Shown: positions 38,006 through 47,327, counted from the stretch's first letter. The stretch is 64,000 nucleotides of DNA from JACADW01 sp963747985 (GCA_963747985.1 CAVVHG010000008.1:214447-278446); one strand, 5' to 3'. Notes: generated by a model not told the origin, from the letters alone. Made by a program: numbers and translations.

Positions 38006-39361
38006 ATGGAAACAAGTGCGAAATCACCTCAACTGTCTCGCCGCGAATTCATGCAAGTCACGGCCGCAACGGCGGTCGCCGTGCCTCTGATCATCCCGGC
38101 GACTGCCTTGGGAAGAGGAGGCCGGCCGGCTCCGAGCGACCGCATCAGTCTCGGGATCATCGGCGTCAACGGGATGGGACAGGAGAATCTCAGGAACTGT
38201 TCCCAGTATCCTGATGTCGTAGTGACGGCAGTGTGCGACGTCTACAGCAAGCGTCGCGAGGATGTCCTGGCCAAACACAAGGAGACGGCGAAAGGTTACA
38301 ACGACTACCGCGAACTGCTGGCGCGCAAAGACATCGACGCGGTGATCATCGCGACGCCGCCGCACTGGCACGCCCTGATTGCCATTAATGCGGTCGAGGC
38401 CGGCAAGGACATCTACCTCCAGAAGCCGATGACGCTGTATCCCGACGAGACGCTGGCGGTGCGTAACGCGGTCAACAGGCACAAACGAATCAGCCAGATC
38501 GGCACTCAGATCCACGCCAGCTCGAATTACCGCCGGGTGGTCGAGTATGTCCGCTCGGGCAAACTAGGGCCGGTCAGCGTAGTCCGCACGTTCAACGTCA
38601 TGAACCAGGGGCCCGAGGGCATCGGTCACGCCCCGAAAGAGGATCCGCCCGAAGGCCTTGACTGGGATCTGTGGCTCGGGCCGGGGCCCAAGCGTTCGTT
38701 CAACGCGCTCCTGTTCAGGGACTCCTACTATCATCCTTCGTTCTGGGACTATTCGGGCGGCTGGACGCCAGGCATGGCGCCACACATCGTCGACCTGCCC
38801 GTCTGGGCGCTGGACCTGGGCGTGCCGCTGGAGACCAGTTGCTCCGGCGGAAGATTCGTCATCAAGGACGATGGCGATTCCCCCGATACCCAGGAGGTCA
38901 TCTGGCGATACCCCAACATGACGATGACCTGGATGATGAGCCTGTGCAACAGCTTTGCATTCGACTTCGGGCGAGGCGAACCTGCGCGCAGGCTGGGGAT
39001 CTACTTCCATGCCGTAAACGGGACGCTGTTTGCGAACTATGACAAGTACGAGATCGTACCGGAGGGCAAGTACCTGGCCGATAAGACTCCTCCGCCCGAA
39101 TCGATCGCTCCGTCGCCGGGGCATGAACGTGAATGGCTCGACTGCATCAAGTCCCGCCAGCAACCGAGCTGCAACGTGAACTACCACTACAAGGTCGACC
39201 TGGCGATCACGCTGGCCAATCTGTCTTACAGGCTGGGCCGGTCCGTGCGGTGGGATCCGGCAACGGAGAAGATCGTCGGAGACAGACAGGCAGTGAAGAT
39301 GGCGAGACCGGTCTACCGGAAGCCGTGGAAGTTCCCGTCACAGTACCTGCGCAAGGCGTGA
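38006..39361 (+). CDS. Gfo/Idh/MocA-family oxidoreductase, Tat-exported (1)
   Basis: 451 residues from ATG 38006 (GGAGAGGAG upstream). Tat signal SRREFMQVTAATAVAVPLI; Rossmann domain with LGIIGVNGMGQEN (GxGxxG-like), VTAVCDVYSKR, DIDAVIIATPPHWHA and DIYLQKPMTLYP (the EKP-type motif is QKP here), then a C-terminal alpha/beta domain with FWDYSGGWTPGMAPHIVDLP. Members are NAD(P)-dependent sugar dehydrogenases or glycosidases using bound NAD; exported forms probably keep the cofactor. MITE-like elements lie directly before and directly after this gene, so its promoter may lie in the left one. Confidence 0.9.
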   Translation: METSAKSPQLSRREFMQVTAATAVAVPLIIPATALGRGGRPAPSDRISLGIIGVNGMGQENLRNCSQYPDVVVTAVCDVYSKRREDVLAKHKETAKGYNDYRELLARKDIDAVIIATPPHWHALIAINAVEAGKDIYLQKPMTLYPDETLAVRNAVNRHKRISQIGTQIHASSNYRRVVEYVRSGKLGPVSVVRTFNVMNQGPEGIGHAPKEDPPEGLDWDLWLGPGPKRSFNALLFRDSYYHPSFWDYSGGWTPGMAPHIVDLPVWALDLGVPLETSCSGGRFVIKDDGDSPDTQEVIWRYPNMTMTWMMSLCNSFAFDFGRGEPARRLGIYFHAVNGTLFANYDKYEIVPEGKYLADKTPPPESIAPSPGHEREWLDCIKSRQQPSCNVNYHYKVDLAITLANLSYRLGRSVRWDPATEKIVGDRQAVKMARPVYRKPWKFPSQYLRKA

Positions 39362-39364
39362 GTA

Positions 39365-39645
39365 TTGGGGACAGGCTACTCAACCTCGAAACTCACTCTC
39401 GACTCTGGGAATTCCTAACCGGGATTATTCACGGATGGGCGAGAAGGAAGCATTCTTGAACGCGGAAAAACGCGGGACGGGCTCCGCACGCGGGATGGAC
39501 CATCATGTCCGGTCGGCGTTTGTCATCGTTAATCCGCGTCCAATAGCCTGTTCTCCCGGATGCTTCATGAATTATCCGGGCTAAGGAGCCAGGTATCCGC
39601 TGGCTGCTACTGGAATTTCGAGGTTGAGTAGCCTGTCCCCAAAAC
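39365..39645. mobile_element. MITE-like element 2, about 280 bp
   Basis: TTGGGGACAGGCTACTCAAC at the left end is matched by GTTGAGTAGCCTGTCCCCAA at the right, part of about 27-bp inverted repeats that also include CCTCGAAA/TTTCGAGG. It is a second element of the family of 37876-37988, with both arms changed together (TACTC/GAGTA instead of TGCTC/GAGCA). It fills the gap between the Gfo/Idh/MocA gene and the convergent decayed enolase-superfamily gene and has no coding sequence. Confidence 0.7.
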
Positions 39646-39646
39646 C

Positions 39647-40537
39647 TCAGTGCCGGGGCATGTCGTATCGTCCCGGAATGAAGGGGAACCTCTTCTCCGC
39701 CTCATCTATCACTTCAACGCCAAAACCCGGCTTCTGCGGCAACTCGAGATACCCGCCTTTCGGGGTTAGAGGTTCCTTAAAGAGCTCCGTTCTGAGGGGA
39801 TTCAAGGTCTGGTTGGTCTCGAGCATCATAAGATTGGGGATTCCGGCTGCGAGACTCGCGTTTGCAGCGGTCAACAGGGCATCATGCCAGTTATGGGGAG
39901 CACACAGCTGGCCTTGAAGATATGCCATCCTCGAGACATACCAGGCTTCGGTCAGCCCCATCACGCCGGCATCCGGTTGAACGATGTCCATGGCATTGCG
40001 GTCGATCCATTCCTTGTAGTCGAACCGGTTGTCCGTTACGTCCCCGCCATATGATAGCTTCACACCTGACAGGGCCGCTTTGATCTTCCTGTAGTTTTCC
40101 GCGGCCTGAGGACCGCGCTCTCCCACAGGATCCTCCATATCAAAAGGATTCTTGCCGATAATTGCGGGCCTGATCGTGTTCTCGAGGTATTGCTTCACTA
40201 CATCAGGTCCGCCGTATTGAGTGGCTCCACCGGTTCCTTTAATGCCGGCATCAGTGAATACCTCGACAAGGATACTGTCTGTCTTCCAGCATTTATATCT
40301 TTCGGGGATCCAGTCCAGGTACCACTGCTCTTCGGGCGGCAGTTCATAGGAGAGAAGAGTGACTTTGAGATCGGTGATCTTGATGTTCTCCCTTGCGACT
40401 CCATCGAGCGGGTGGTTCCTCAGTTAACGGGGCGGCGAGCCCTCATGGTTGCCTTTGCATGCTGTTATTCCGGTCAGTGTGCCAAATCCGGCCATCGTTC
40501 CTGCAGAAATAAAACTCCGACGTGGGAGGTGTGTCAT
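39647..40537 (-). pseudogene. Decayed enolase-superfamily gene (nonsense codon and internal deletion)
   Basis: On the minus strand ATG at 40535-40537 (GGAAAGGA upstream) opens a Tat/lipoprotein-like signal with RRSFISAGTMAGFGT and a lipobox-like LTGITAC. The same frame hits TAA at 40424-40426, then continues coding: KITDLKVTLLSYELPPEE, DSILVEVFTDAGIKGTGG, NPFDME and, in the barrel, ENYRKIKAALSGV and NAMDIVQPDAG to a normal C-terminus. Residues between the capping domain (NPFDME) and the late barrel (EDPVGERG) are joined directly, so about 150 residues with the catalytic Lys and metal ligands are missing. The 297-codon frame is too short for the family (about 400). Probably non-functional. Confidence 0.75.
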
Positions 40538-41003
40538 CGCGATGTTCCTTTCCAGGAAATCAAAATGTGGATTGTCGCCCTTCTGGCCTCTCGGCTCATC
40601 CAGTTTCGGGTGACACTCCGTCTCCTTGCCGCGTGTGACAATTGCGGGAGGTTTCCACCATGAGCAACGCTAACCTGCTCGCGCCGGGTGAAAGCGGACT
40701 ACTGTGTTCGCGGAGATTTCGATGTCTTTGGCTGCAAGATGAAACACATCCCCGGGAAGCCCGATCTCTGTCACTATATTCGGGAAAACCTGGGCGGGCA
40801 AGGGGGCAGGTGGACAGAGCATAGAAAGGAAAAACACGATGATGCCGCGCAGATGGAGGGCCAAGAGAAGGTGCTTCCTCCTGGGATGGGGGCTGTTCGT
40901 CGGCTTGTCTGGCGCCTTCCTTTCACTTTCTTCAAACGGAAAGGACGCGCTGCGGCGCAGCGCGCCCACTCGGGTGGCCGGCAGCGTCTTTGCGCTCCGA
41001 ATC
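40538..41003. other. Gene-poor stretch with possible gene remnants and a GCGCTG hairpin
   Basis: No complete gene. On the plus strand 40839-41030 begins like a signal peptide (FLLGWGLFVGLSGAFLSLSS) but ends after 63 codons with no mature domain; it could be a truncated secreted gene. The stretch near 40945-40975 has the hairpin GCGCTGCGGCGCAGCGC followed by GCCCAC, repeated near 53750 and 55895. Confidence 0.35.
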
Positions 41004-41393
41004 TCAGCGCGGCTTGGAGTGTGCCTTTAGGAACACGGCGGCCTCGGCCTTGGAAGTCTTGTCTGTGGCCACCCTCAGGACCAGATCCGTCAGGGCGTGC
41101 TCGTCGGCGTGCAGGCCGAAGCCATTGAGCCACAGAAAGACAAGTGCGGCAGCGAGTGCCGTCCGCTTGTTGCCGTCCAGGAAGGGGTGATTTCGCGCGA
41201 TATGATAGAGGTAAGCAGCGGCCATTTCGAACAGGTCATTGTGGAGAAGCATGCCGTCGAAGGTCGCCGGCGGAGTTCCCAGGGCCGAGAACAGCAAATT
41301 CAGATCGCGCACGCCGCGTCGCCCACCATATCGTGTGATCTGATCCTCGTGTAAGGCCAGGACTTCGTCCGGCGTTAGGAATGTCGGGATCAT
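41004..41393 (-). CDS. Doc-type toxin of a type II toxin-antitoxin pair (Fic/Doc family)
   Basis: 129 residues, the normal Doc length. The Fic-fold signature HPFLDGNKRTAL is intact, and the N-terminus (MIPTFLTPDEVLALHEDQI) is typical for death-on-curing proteins. Doc phosphorylates elongation factor Tu and stops translation. Its start overlaps the end of the upstream antitoxin gene by 4 bp (41390-41393), so the two are translationally coupled. The partner is AbrB-like and not Phd-like. Confidence 0.92.
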   Translation of the reverse strand: MIPTFLTPDEVLALHEDQITRYGGRRGVRDLNLLFSALGTPPATFDGMLLHNDLFEMAAAYLYHIARNHPFLDGNKRTALAAALVFLWLNGFGLHADEHALTDLVLRVATDKTSKAEAAVFLKAHSKPR

Positions 41394-41620
41394 GACCTGG
41401 CCAGGCGCCGAAACACTCCTGCGTAATCCCGATGGATGGCGTCGACGGCAGAGCGAAAGCGGGCCTGACGACTCTGCCCGCGAACCGGCGAGATTACGAT
41501 AACGTCACCGTTGGTTGATATATCCAGAGGCGTGTCCGCGTCAATTCCCGTTGCCTCGAGCAGCGGGCGGTCGATCACCAGTGCCAGGCTGTTGCCGGTT
41601 CTCGTCAAACGCTTGACCAT
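41390..41620 (-). CDS. AbrB/MazE/SpoVT-type antitoxin
   Basis: 76 residues. The first 45 form a swapped-hairpin AbrB fold: KRLTRTGNSLALVIDRPLLE with DTPLDISTNGDVIVISP; the C-terminal part (HRDYAGVFRRLAR) is the usual toxin-binding tail of antitoxins paired with Doc. It should bind DNA at its own promoter and neutralise the Doc protein. It is the first gene of the pair. GGAG lies about 8 nt before the start. Confidence 0.88.
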   Translation of the reverse strand: MVKRLTRTGNSLALVIDRPLLEATGIDADTPLDISTNGDVIVISPVRGQSRQARFRSAVDAIHRDYAGVFRRLARS

Positions 41621-41922
41621 TCTCTAACTCCGTAAGTACAAGATACGTCTTTTGTCCTGACGAAGCAACTCCCTCCCATAAGATTCCCACCAACGATTGA
41701 GAAGGAGTGAAGCGATGGAAAGCCACGCCTACCGCAGAGGTGCCGTGTACGCAGGGGCAACCGACCAAGAAACAACTGCTGGCTGCCGTTACTCTGCGCC
41801 TTTGCGCTCAGGGCGACCGGCGGCGTAGGTCCGCAGTACAACGCGCCAAATCTACGATCCCTGAACATTTAACCGGCTTCCTTCGTTTACTCTATTGAGT
41901 TGTCATTCATGGGGAGTTTGCC
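41621..41922. other. Intergenic stretch between the toxin-antitoxin pair and a permease gene
   Basis: About 300 bp with no convincing gene. A short plus-strand frame (from 41715, after AAGGAG) looks like a signal peptide whose mature part stops after a few codons (NAPNLRSLNI), possibly a remnant. The promoters of the antitoxin (minus) and permease (plus) should lie here, but I cannot place them. Confidence 0.3.
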
Positions 41923-44364
41923 TTGTTGTCATCGTTGCGGCTGGATGCCGCCTATGCTGTTCGATCTTTCCTGAAGACTCCCTCTCTCACTGTCACGATC
42001 ATCATTTCGATGGCACTGGGCATCGCGGCCAATACGGCGGTCTTCAGCATCGTGAATGAACTGCTGGTCCGGGACCTGCCGGTACGCGAACCATCGCAGC
42101 TCTATGTCATGGAGCCGGGAGGGCACCCGAGCAACTCGCTCCCGGCCTATTATGACTTCCGCGATCAGACGGAAAACATCTTCGAAGGCCTTGCGGCACA
42201 CTCGCTTCTGCCGGTGGCGGCCAACATCAGCGCCGGCGGCGGAGCGCGGCGCGTTTGGGGCCTGCTCGTTTCCGGGAATTACTTCCAGGTGACCGGCGCG
42301 CCAATCCTGATGGGCCGTGGAATCGTCCCCTCTGAGGACGCGGCCCAGGGCCAGAATGCCGTAGTCGTCCTGGGGTATGGACTCTGGCGTAACCTTGGGG
42401 CTGACCCGGAGATTGTCGGCAAGCACCTCGTTCTCAGCGGAGCGCCGTACACGGTTGTGGGTGTGACTGCTGCCGGCTTCTTCGGCACGGATCGAGGCAT
42501 CCTGTCCGAGTTCTGGGCGCCGCTCGCCATGCGCACGCATCTGGCGCCGGACATCGCCTCGACAAGCATGAATCGGAACTGTTCATGGCTCGAAATGACG
42601 GGGCGGGTTCGGCCCGGTGTCAGCAGGCAGCAGGCGGTGGCAGCCGCCAACGTCGTGTACGCGCGCATGCACGCCCAGTATGAAAAGAACAGCCCGTTCG
42701 AACCAGTGGGTCTCTTCAGGGTCGGATACCTTCCGATTCTGCAGGATTTGCTGCAGCCGATCATGGTGGCGCTGTTCATCGTGGTCGGCCTGCTCCTCCT
42801 GCTCGCCTGCGCGAACGTCGCGAACCTGCTCCTGGCGCGCGCGGCGTCCAGGGAGCACGAAATCGGCGTCCGCCTTGCACTCGGCGCGAGCCGGGGCAGA
42901 ATCGTGCGGCAGCTTCTCAGCGAGAGCGTCCTGCTCGCCGGTGCCGGTGCAGCGCTCGGCTTTGTGCTCGCTGTCCCCGGAACCGCCGCCCTGGCAAAGG
43001 TCCAGCCACCGCTCGGCATACCGATCCGGTTCGACTTCTCGCCGGATCTTCGCGTGCTGGGGTTCACGGCGGCCCTCGCAGTGGTGACCGGAATACTTTT
43101 CGGCCTGGCGCCTGCACTCACCGGCACCCGCGGGACGATTATGGGCGCCATGCGGCGGGGCGGTTGGGGAGGCAACTTCAGCCGCGGACGGTTAATGCGA
43201 CTCCTCGTTGGAATGCAGGTGGCACTGTCACTGATACTGTTGATAGCGGCAGGGCTCTTCCTCAGGAGCCTGCACAGGGCCGCCTCGATCGATGTCGGCC
43301 TGAAGGGCGAGGGCGCGTTGATGATGGCGGTGGATCCAAAAGGCCAGGGCTATTCGCAGGAAAGGATGAAGCGATTCTTCAGCGATCTCCAGCGACGTGT
43401 GGAGGCAATCCCCGGCGTCACCGCGATCGGTTACATCGACCTGCCGCCGTTGAGCCTGGCGGTCAGCAATGCCGATTTCTACGACGCGGACAGCGCCGAT
43501 GGCAAGCGCGCCGCAGGCGACACGATGCATGTCAGTGCGCACTATTTCGCCGCCAGCGGCATATCGCTGCTCGCCGGCCGCGATTTTGATCCGCAGCGCG
43601 ACGAAGATGCCGCCGTGGCGATCATAAACCAGGCGACGGCGCAGCGGCTCTTCGGGGGGGAGAACCCGATCGGCCGGCACATCCGGGAGGAGGGCGGGGC
43701 GGACGGCAGGAAGGCATATGAGGTGATCGGGCTGGTACGGAATGCCAAGGTCGAGACACTCGGGGAAGGAGATGTCCCCTCTCTGTTCTGTCACCTGTCG
43801 GATTTCGGAGGCGGGTTTTCGCTGTACGGAGTCACGATGATTGCCAGGAGCAGCGGCGATCCGGGACGGCTGGCAGCCGCAGTGCAGCGCGAAATATCGA
43901 ATCTGGATCGGGAGCTGCCGCTTTTCAATGTGGAGATGCTCTACGATCACATCAACGAGGCGCTCCTGCTTCCCCGGGTTTCAGGTGCTCTCTTCGGGCT
44001 CTTCGGCTCAGTAGGGCTCTTGCTTGCGCTGGTGGGCGTATATGGCGTTGTGAACTACTCAGTTCGCACGCGTACCCGTGAGATCGGCATTCGGATGGCG
44101 CTGGGCGCCTCGTCCCTTTCGGTGGCCCGCTCGATCGTGAACCAGGGCCTCGCGCTCGTCGGCGCCGGTCTTGCTCTCGGCCTCGTCGTGGCTTTGATGT
44201 TGAGCCGTTTCGCAGCCAGTCAGCTTTATGGCATCTCTGCGACAGACCCGGTCACATTCGCCGGTGTTCCCATCTTTCTATTTGCTGCTTCGTTGGCAGC
44301 TCTGCTGATTCCAGCGTGCCGCGCAGCGAGAATCGAACCCATGACAGCCCTGCGCGACGAGTGA
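41923..44364 (+). CDS. Orphan MacB/FtsX-type ABC transporter permease, acidobacterial duplicated type (1)
   Basis: 813 residues. Start TTG 41923 is preceded by GGGGAG. Layout: first transmembrane helix (SLTVTIIISMALGIAANTAVFS), MacB-like periplasmic domain (about 50-240), three-helix FtsX domain (VALFIVVGLLLLLACANVANLLLA and LALGASRGRIVRQLLSES), then a second MacB_PCD and a second FtsX domain (GLLLALVGVYGVVNYS, RMALGASSLSVARSIV). Family members are duplicated permeases without a fused ATPase; no ATPase gene is adjacent, so it must use one encoded elsewhere. Substrate unknown. The C-terminus ends RIEPMTALRDE. Confidence 0.9.
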   Translation: MLSSLRLDAAYAVRSFLKTPSLTVTIIISMALGIAANTAVFSIVNELLVRDLPVREPSQLYVMEPGGHPSNSLPAYYDFRDQTENIFEGLAAHSLLPVAANISAGGGARRVWGLLVSGNYFQVTGAPILMGRGIVPSEDAAQGQNAVVVLGYGLWRNLGADPEIVGKHLVLSGAPYTVVGVTAAGFFGTDRGILSEFWAPLAMRTHLAPDIASTSMNRNCSWLEMTGRVRPGVSRQQAVAAANVVYARMHAQYEKNSPFEPVGLFRVGYLPILQDLLQPIMVALFIVVGLLLLLACANVANLLLARAASREHEIGVRLALGASRGRIVRQLLSESVLLAGAGAALGFVLAVPGTAALAKVQPPLGIPIRFDFSPDLRVLGFTAALAVVTGILFGLAPALTGTRGTIMGAMRRGGWGGNFSRGRLMRLLVGMQVALSLILLIAAGLFLRSLHRAASIDVGLKGEGALMMAVDPKGQGYSQERMKRFFSDLQRRVEAIPGVTAIGYIDLPPLSLAVSNADFYDADSADGKRAAGDTMHVSAHYFAASGISLLAGRDFDPQRDEDAAVAIINQATAQRLFGGENPIGRHIREEGGADGRKAYEVIGLVRNAKVETLGEGDVPSLFCHLSDFGGGFSLYGVTMIARSSGDPGRLAAAVQREISNLDRELPLFNVEMLYDHINEALLLPRVSGALFGLFGSVGLLLALVGVYGVVNYSVRTRTREIGIRMALGASSLSVARSIVNQGLALVGAGLALGLVVALMLSRFAASQLYGISATDPVTFAGVPIFLFAASLAALLIPACRAARIEPMTALRDE

Positions 44365-44423
44365 ACCACCCTCACGCGGCCTTGCGCAATGAGATAGGTT
44401 CGCTCTGTTGAGACCGTCTCGAA

Positions 44424-44520
44424 GCTCTATGAAGCGGGCTTTCAGCCCTTTGTCCCTTTCACTGAATGCAAACCTGGGGCTTCGCCCCAGGCTGGTATAA
44501 GAACGCGCTTTCAGCGCTCC
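44424..44520. repeat. Family A-type hairpin repeat, second short copy, in the 44365-44820 gap
   Basis: GAAGCGGGCTTTCAGCCC, CCTGGGGCTTCGCCCCAGG, GCTGGTATAAGAACGC and CGCTTTCAGCGCTC follow in the same order as at 31155-31250. A further piece (CCTGGGGCGAAGCCCCAGG) is near 44697-44716. Stem bases differ between copies but remain paired. Confidence 0.58.
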
Positions 44521-44671
44521 CTATAATGACTTGAATACGCCTATATGCGCTTTCAGCGATCTTCTATACTGACTTGAATACGCCTATATGCGCTTCCAGC
44601 GATCCATTACTGTTTTGAATACGGCCATACGCGCTTCCAGCACTCCATATACTGATTTGGATACGGTTATG
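44505..44671. repeat. Four-copy tandem repeat, unit about 42 bp
   Basis: Units start at 44505, 44547, 44590 and 44631, each beginning GCGCTTYCAGCG and containing ACTTGAATACGCCTATAT or a variant. Unit lengths are 42, 43, 41 and about 41. The first unit is the tail of a family A repeat, so the array grew from it. No spacers or cas genes; not CRISPR. Confidence 0.7.
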
Positions 44672-44820
44672 AGGGCCGAAGGCTCGCTTTATATCAGCCT
44701 GGGGCGAAGCCCCAGGAATTGCAGAGCATAGACGAAGGAGGGCTGAAAGCCCGTATCATTACAGGTATTGAAACAGCCTCGTTAGACCGGACCCGGAGAG
44801 GCGCGCACAAGATGGTGTTG

Positions 44821-45207
44821 CTATGCAAGGTCGGCGCCGTGCTCCAGCAGCAGGGCCCGCAGCACCGAACGGTGGCAGTGCGATTCTTCCGCACAGTAAC
44901 AACCCACCGCGAGGTCGGTCTGATGCGACAGGGCGGCCAGGAGCGCAATGAGGCGCGCGGCTTCAGGTCTCTTCATCTCAGCGCGATACCGCTTCACGAA
45001 CCTTTGCCACGCCCGCTCGTCGGAAGCCCGAAGCGCCTCCTTCACCAGATTTTGAGACGGTGCAAGATCCGGCAGCCACACGTCGTAAAAATCGCGTGAC
45101 GCGTGCTCAGCCTTGGGCACGCCGCGCGGCGGGCGGCGGACGGTTCCCAGCCGCAGGCCTTCACCGGGTGTTCTCGGACTCCCCAGCCGTACTACTCGTA
45201 TCGCCAT
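44821..45207 (-). CDS. DUF488 family protein
   Basis: 128 residues with the usual DUF488 layout: RVVRLGSPRTPGEGLRLG at the start, DFYDVWLPDLAPS, WQRFVKRYRAEM, and the conserved Cys/His end CYCAEESHCHRSVLRALLLE. The function of the family is unknown. It lies 22 bp downstream of the HEAT-repeat gene on the same strand and may be the last gene of that operon. Confidence 0.9.
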   Translation of the reverse strand: MAIRVVRLGSPRTPGEGLRLGTVRRPPRGVPKAEHASRDFYDVWLPDLAPSQNLVKEALRASDERAWQRFVKRYRAEMKRPEAARLIALLAALSHQTDLAVGCYCAEESHCHRSVLRALLLEHGADLA

Positions 45208-45229
45208 CTGAGTTGCCTCCGGCTGAAAA

Positions 45230-45955
45230 CTACTTCGGGCTCGGCGGCGTGCGCGGCCGATTCAGCGAGGCTGCCGCCGTCACCTGCAGGTGCATCGCCG
45301 GTACGCGCACATTGCCGGGGATGTCGGGCCGGCTCAGGGCATCGAGCATCGACAGGGCTCCTTCGCGATCCTCCGCCATCATCCGATCGGCGCACAGCAG
45401 GGCTCCGCCGGCTACGTCCGCACGCACCGCTCCTTTGGTCGTCCCGAGCGCTCGCACCAACATCCTGGCGGCAACCGGCCCGCCAATCTCTCCCATCGCC
45501 AGCGCGGCCGCTCCCGCGACGGCAGTCTCGTCACCGTGAATCAGATCCCCAAGCGGCTCGATGGCATTCTGATCCCGGCGCCGCCGGATGGAGTTGATCA
45601 CGCCGATCAAAAGCAAGCCTTTCAGCTTGCGAAGCGCCTCGCGCAGGGCCGCGTCGGCCGCCGGATCCGGGATCGACTCCAGCGCGTCGCGAGCGTAGTC
45701 CGAAACCCGATCCTCGCCCAGCAGGGCGGCCAGCGCCGGCACCGATTCCTTCGTGCCGATGACCGCCAGGCGTTTGCAGGCGATCGCTTTTCTGAATATG
45801 GTGGCAGGCTCGGATCCCGGTTCCCCCAGAATCCGTATGAGCGCGGCCTGGTCCAGCTTCTCGATGGATCCGGCTTTGAACTCGGCCGGAATCTCCGGCT
45901 TTTCCCCGCCGCCGCGTTTCTGCCCGGCTGGATTTACCTGTTCGATGTTCCGCAT
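45230..45955 (-). CDS. HEAT-repeat protein
   Basis: 241 residues of paired helices of the HEAT/PBS-lyase type, for example KRLAVIGTKESVPALAALLG, DPAADAALREALRKLK, NAIEPLGDLIHGDETAVAGA and AALAMGEIGGPVAARMLVRA. No signal peptide is seen. Such solenoids bind proteins. It follows the two Gfo/Idh/MocA genes on the same strand, 40 bp after the second, so it is probably co-transcribed. No enzyme motif. Confidence 0.82.
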   Translation of the reverse strand: MRNIEQVNPAGQKRGGGEKPEIPAEFKAGSIEKLDQAALIRILGEPGSEPATIFRKAIACKRLAVIGTKESVPALAALLGEDRVSDYARDALESIPDPAADAALREALRKLKGLLLIGVINSIRRRRDQNAIEPLGDLIHGDETAVAGAAALAMGEIGGPVAARMLVRALGTTKGAVRADVAGGALLCADRMMAEDREGALSMLDALSRPDIPGNVRVPAMHLQVTAAASLNRPRTPPSPK

Positions 45956-45995
45956 GGTCCGAATCTCCAGTTTTCTGTGTTATCGCCGGCTCCGG

Positions 45996-47327
45996 CTAGA
46001 TCGCCCACGGCTTCCGCACCGCGCGTGAACGCATGCGGTTGGCCTCGGCGTCGTTGACGAATTCCTGTCTCGCCGGATCCCAGGTCAGCTTGCGGCCCAG
46101 CTCAAAGGCGATATACGCTGCATGGCAGGTTATGTGCGAGTTGCAGGCGCGGTCCGCATTGGCGCGCGGCTGGGATCTGGTCTTGATGCAGTCGATGAAA
46201 TCGCGCCAGTGGTTATCCAGGACGAGTCTGTCGCTCAGCCGTTCGGGCGAGTCTTTCCGAAGGTCATCGGAGACTGCGATCTTCCCGCCGTCGCCCGTTT
46301 CCACCCAGCCTGAGTCGCCTTCGAACCGCACACTGCATGATCCCATGCCCAGCCAGCCGTCATCCGGCAGGCGCTTACCCAGGTTGTTTCCATCGCGCAT
46401 CACCAGCTTCACACCGTTGGGATAGAGGCAATGCACCTGGTATGGAGCGCCGTTGGCGCCTTTGGGCACATACTCGATGGCCTGGGTTTCGTCGCAATCG
46501 GCGGCCCACTGGCATAAGTCCACGGTGTGCGATCCCCACTCCAGGATGCCGCCGCCGTGGAAGTCGTACCAGTTGGTCCAGCCGCCGCTGCCCCCGACGT
46601 AGAACGAGTTGTACGGCCGCCACGGGCAAGGTCCGAGCCAGCGGTCCCAGTCGAATTCCTCCCTGGGCGGCTCCGGCTCCGCCGGCAGCCAGTCCTTGCT
46701 CGGGACCGGGGGCCACATGATATAGGTGCCCACGTTGGCGTGCACGGTTTCGAGCTTGCCGAGTTTGCCGGTGCGGGCCGCCTCGACGGCCCACACGAAA
46801 TTCGGACCGTTGCGCCGCTGGGTGCCGGCCTGGTAGATCCGGCCGGTTCGCCGGAATGCGTCGGCCAGCGCCCGGCTTTCCTGGATGGTCATCGAGCACG
46901 GCTTCTCGCAGAACACATCCTTGCCCGCGTAAGCTGCCTGGACGGACAGCGGTGCATGCCAGAATTCCGGCGTGGCGATGAGGACCGCATCGATGTCCGG
47001 GCGGGCCAGCACTTCCTCGTGATACGAGTACGTCATGCAGTCGCTGTTCTCGTAGCGCTCATCGGCCAGCCTCTTGACAAGCTCACGGCGGCCTTTCTTC
47101 AGGTCGCAGATGGCGACAAACCGGACGTCCTCGAAGCGCAGCACGGTATTTACGGAGGCCAGCCCGCGGCTGCCGATCCCGATACCGGCGATGGCGACCT
47201 TGTCACTGGGGGCCACCGCCCCGGCACGTCGACCCAGCACGGAACCCGGCACGATCAGAGGCGCCGCGACAGCGCCGGCAGTCTTCATGAAATCCCGCCG
47301 TGTAACCAGCCCATTTCGATTGCTCAC
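45996..47327 (-). CDS. Gfo/Idh/MocA-family oxidoreductase, Tat-exported (2)
   Basis: About 443 residues from GTG 47325-47327, chosen for AAGGGAGGG just upstream; an earlier GTG at 47360 would overlap the previous stop by 4 bp. The Tat signal is TRRDFMKTAGAVAAPLIVPG; the Rossmann domain has VAIAGIGIGSRGLA, FVAICDLKKGR, DIDAVLIATPEFWHA and FCEKPCSMTI (classic EKP). The C-terminal domain includes WTNWYDFHGGGILEWGSH. Expected to be an NAD-dependent sugar oxidoreductase or an NAD-using glycosidase. It forms an operon with the genes on both sides. Confidence 0.9.
   Translation of the reverse strand: MSNRNGLVTRRDFMKTAGAVAAPLIVPGSVLGRRAGAVAPSDKVAIAGIGIGSRGLASVNTVLRFEDVRFVAICDLKKGRRELVKRLADERYENSDCMTYSYHEEVLARPDIDAVLIATPEFWHAPLSVQAAYAGKDVFCEKPCSMTIQESRALADAFRRTGRIYQAGTQRRNGPNFVWAVEAARTGKLGKLETVHANVGTYIMWPPVPSKDWLPAEPEPPREEFDWDRWLGPCPWRPYNSFYVGGSGGWTNWYDFHGGGILEWGSHTVDLCQWAADCDETQAIEYVPKGANGAPYQVHCLYPNGVKLVMRDGNNLGKRLPDDGWLGMGSCSVRFEGDSGWVETGDGGKIAVSDDLRKDSPERLSDRLVLDNHWRDFIDCIKTRSQPRANADRACNSHITCHAAYIAFELGRKLTWDPARQEFVNDAEANRMRSRAVRKPWAI

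Noticed and set aside
41715..41831. Small gene before the first permease
   Set aside because: It has a ribosome site but reads as a truncated signal peptide with no mature domain.
44505..44671. Tandem repeat that could be read as a CRISPR array
   Set aside because: Units of about 42 bp are joined directly without unique spacers and there are no cas genes.
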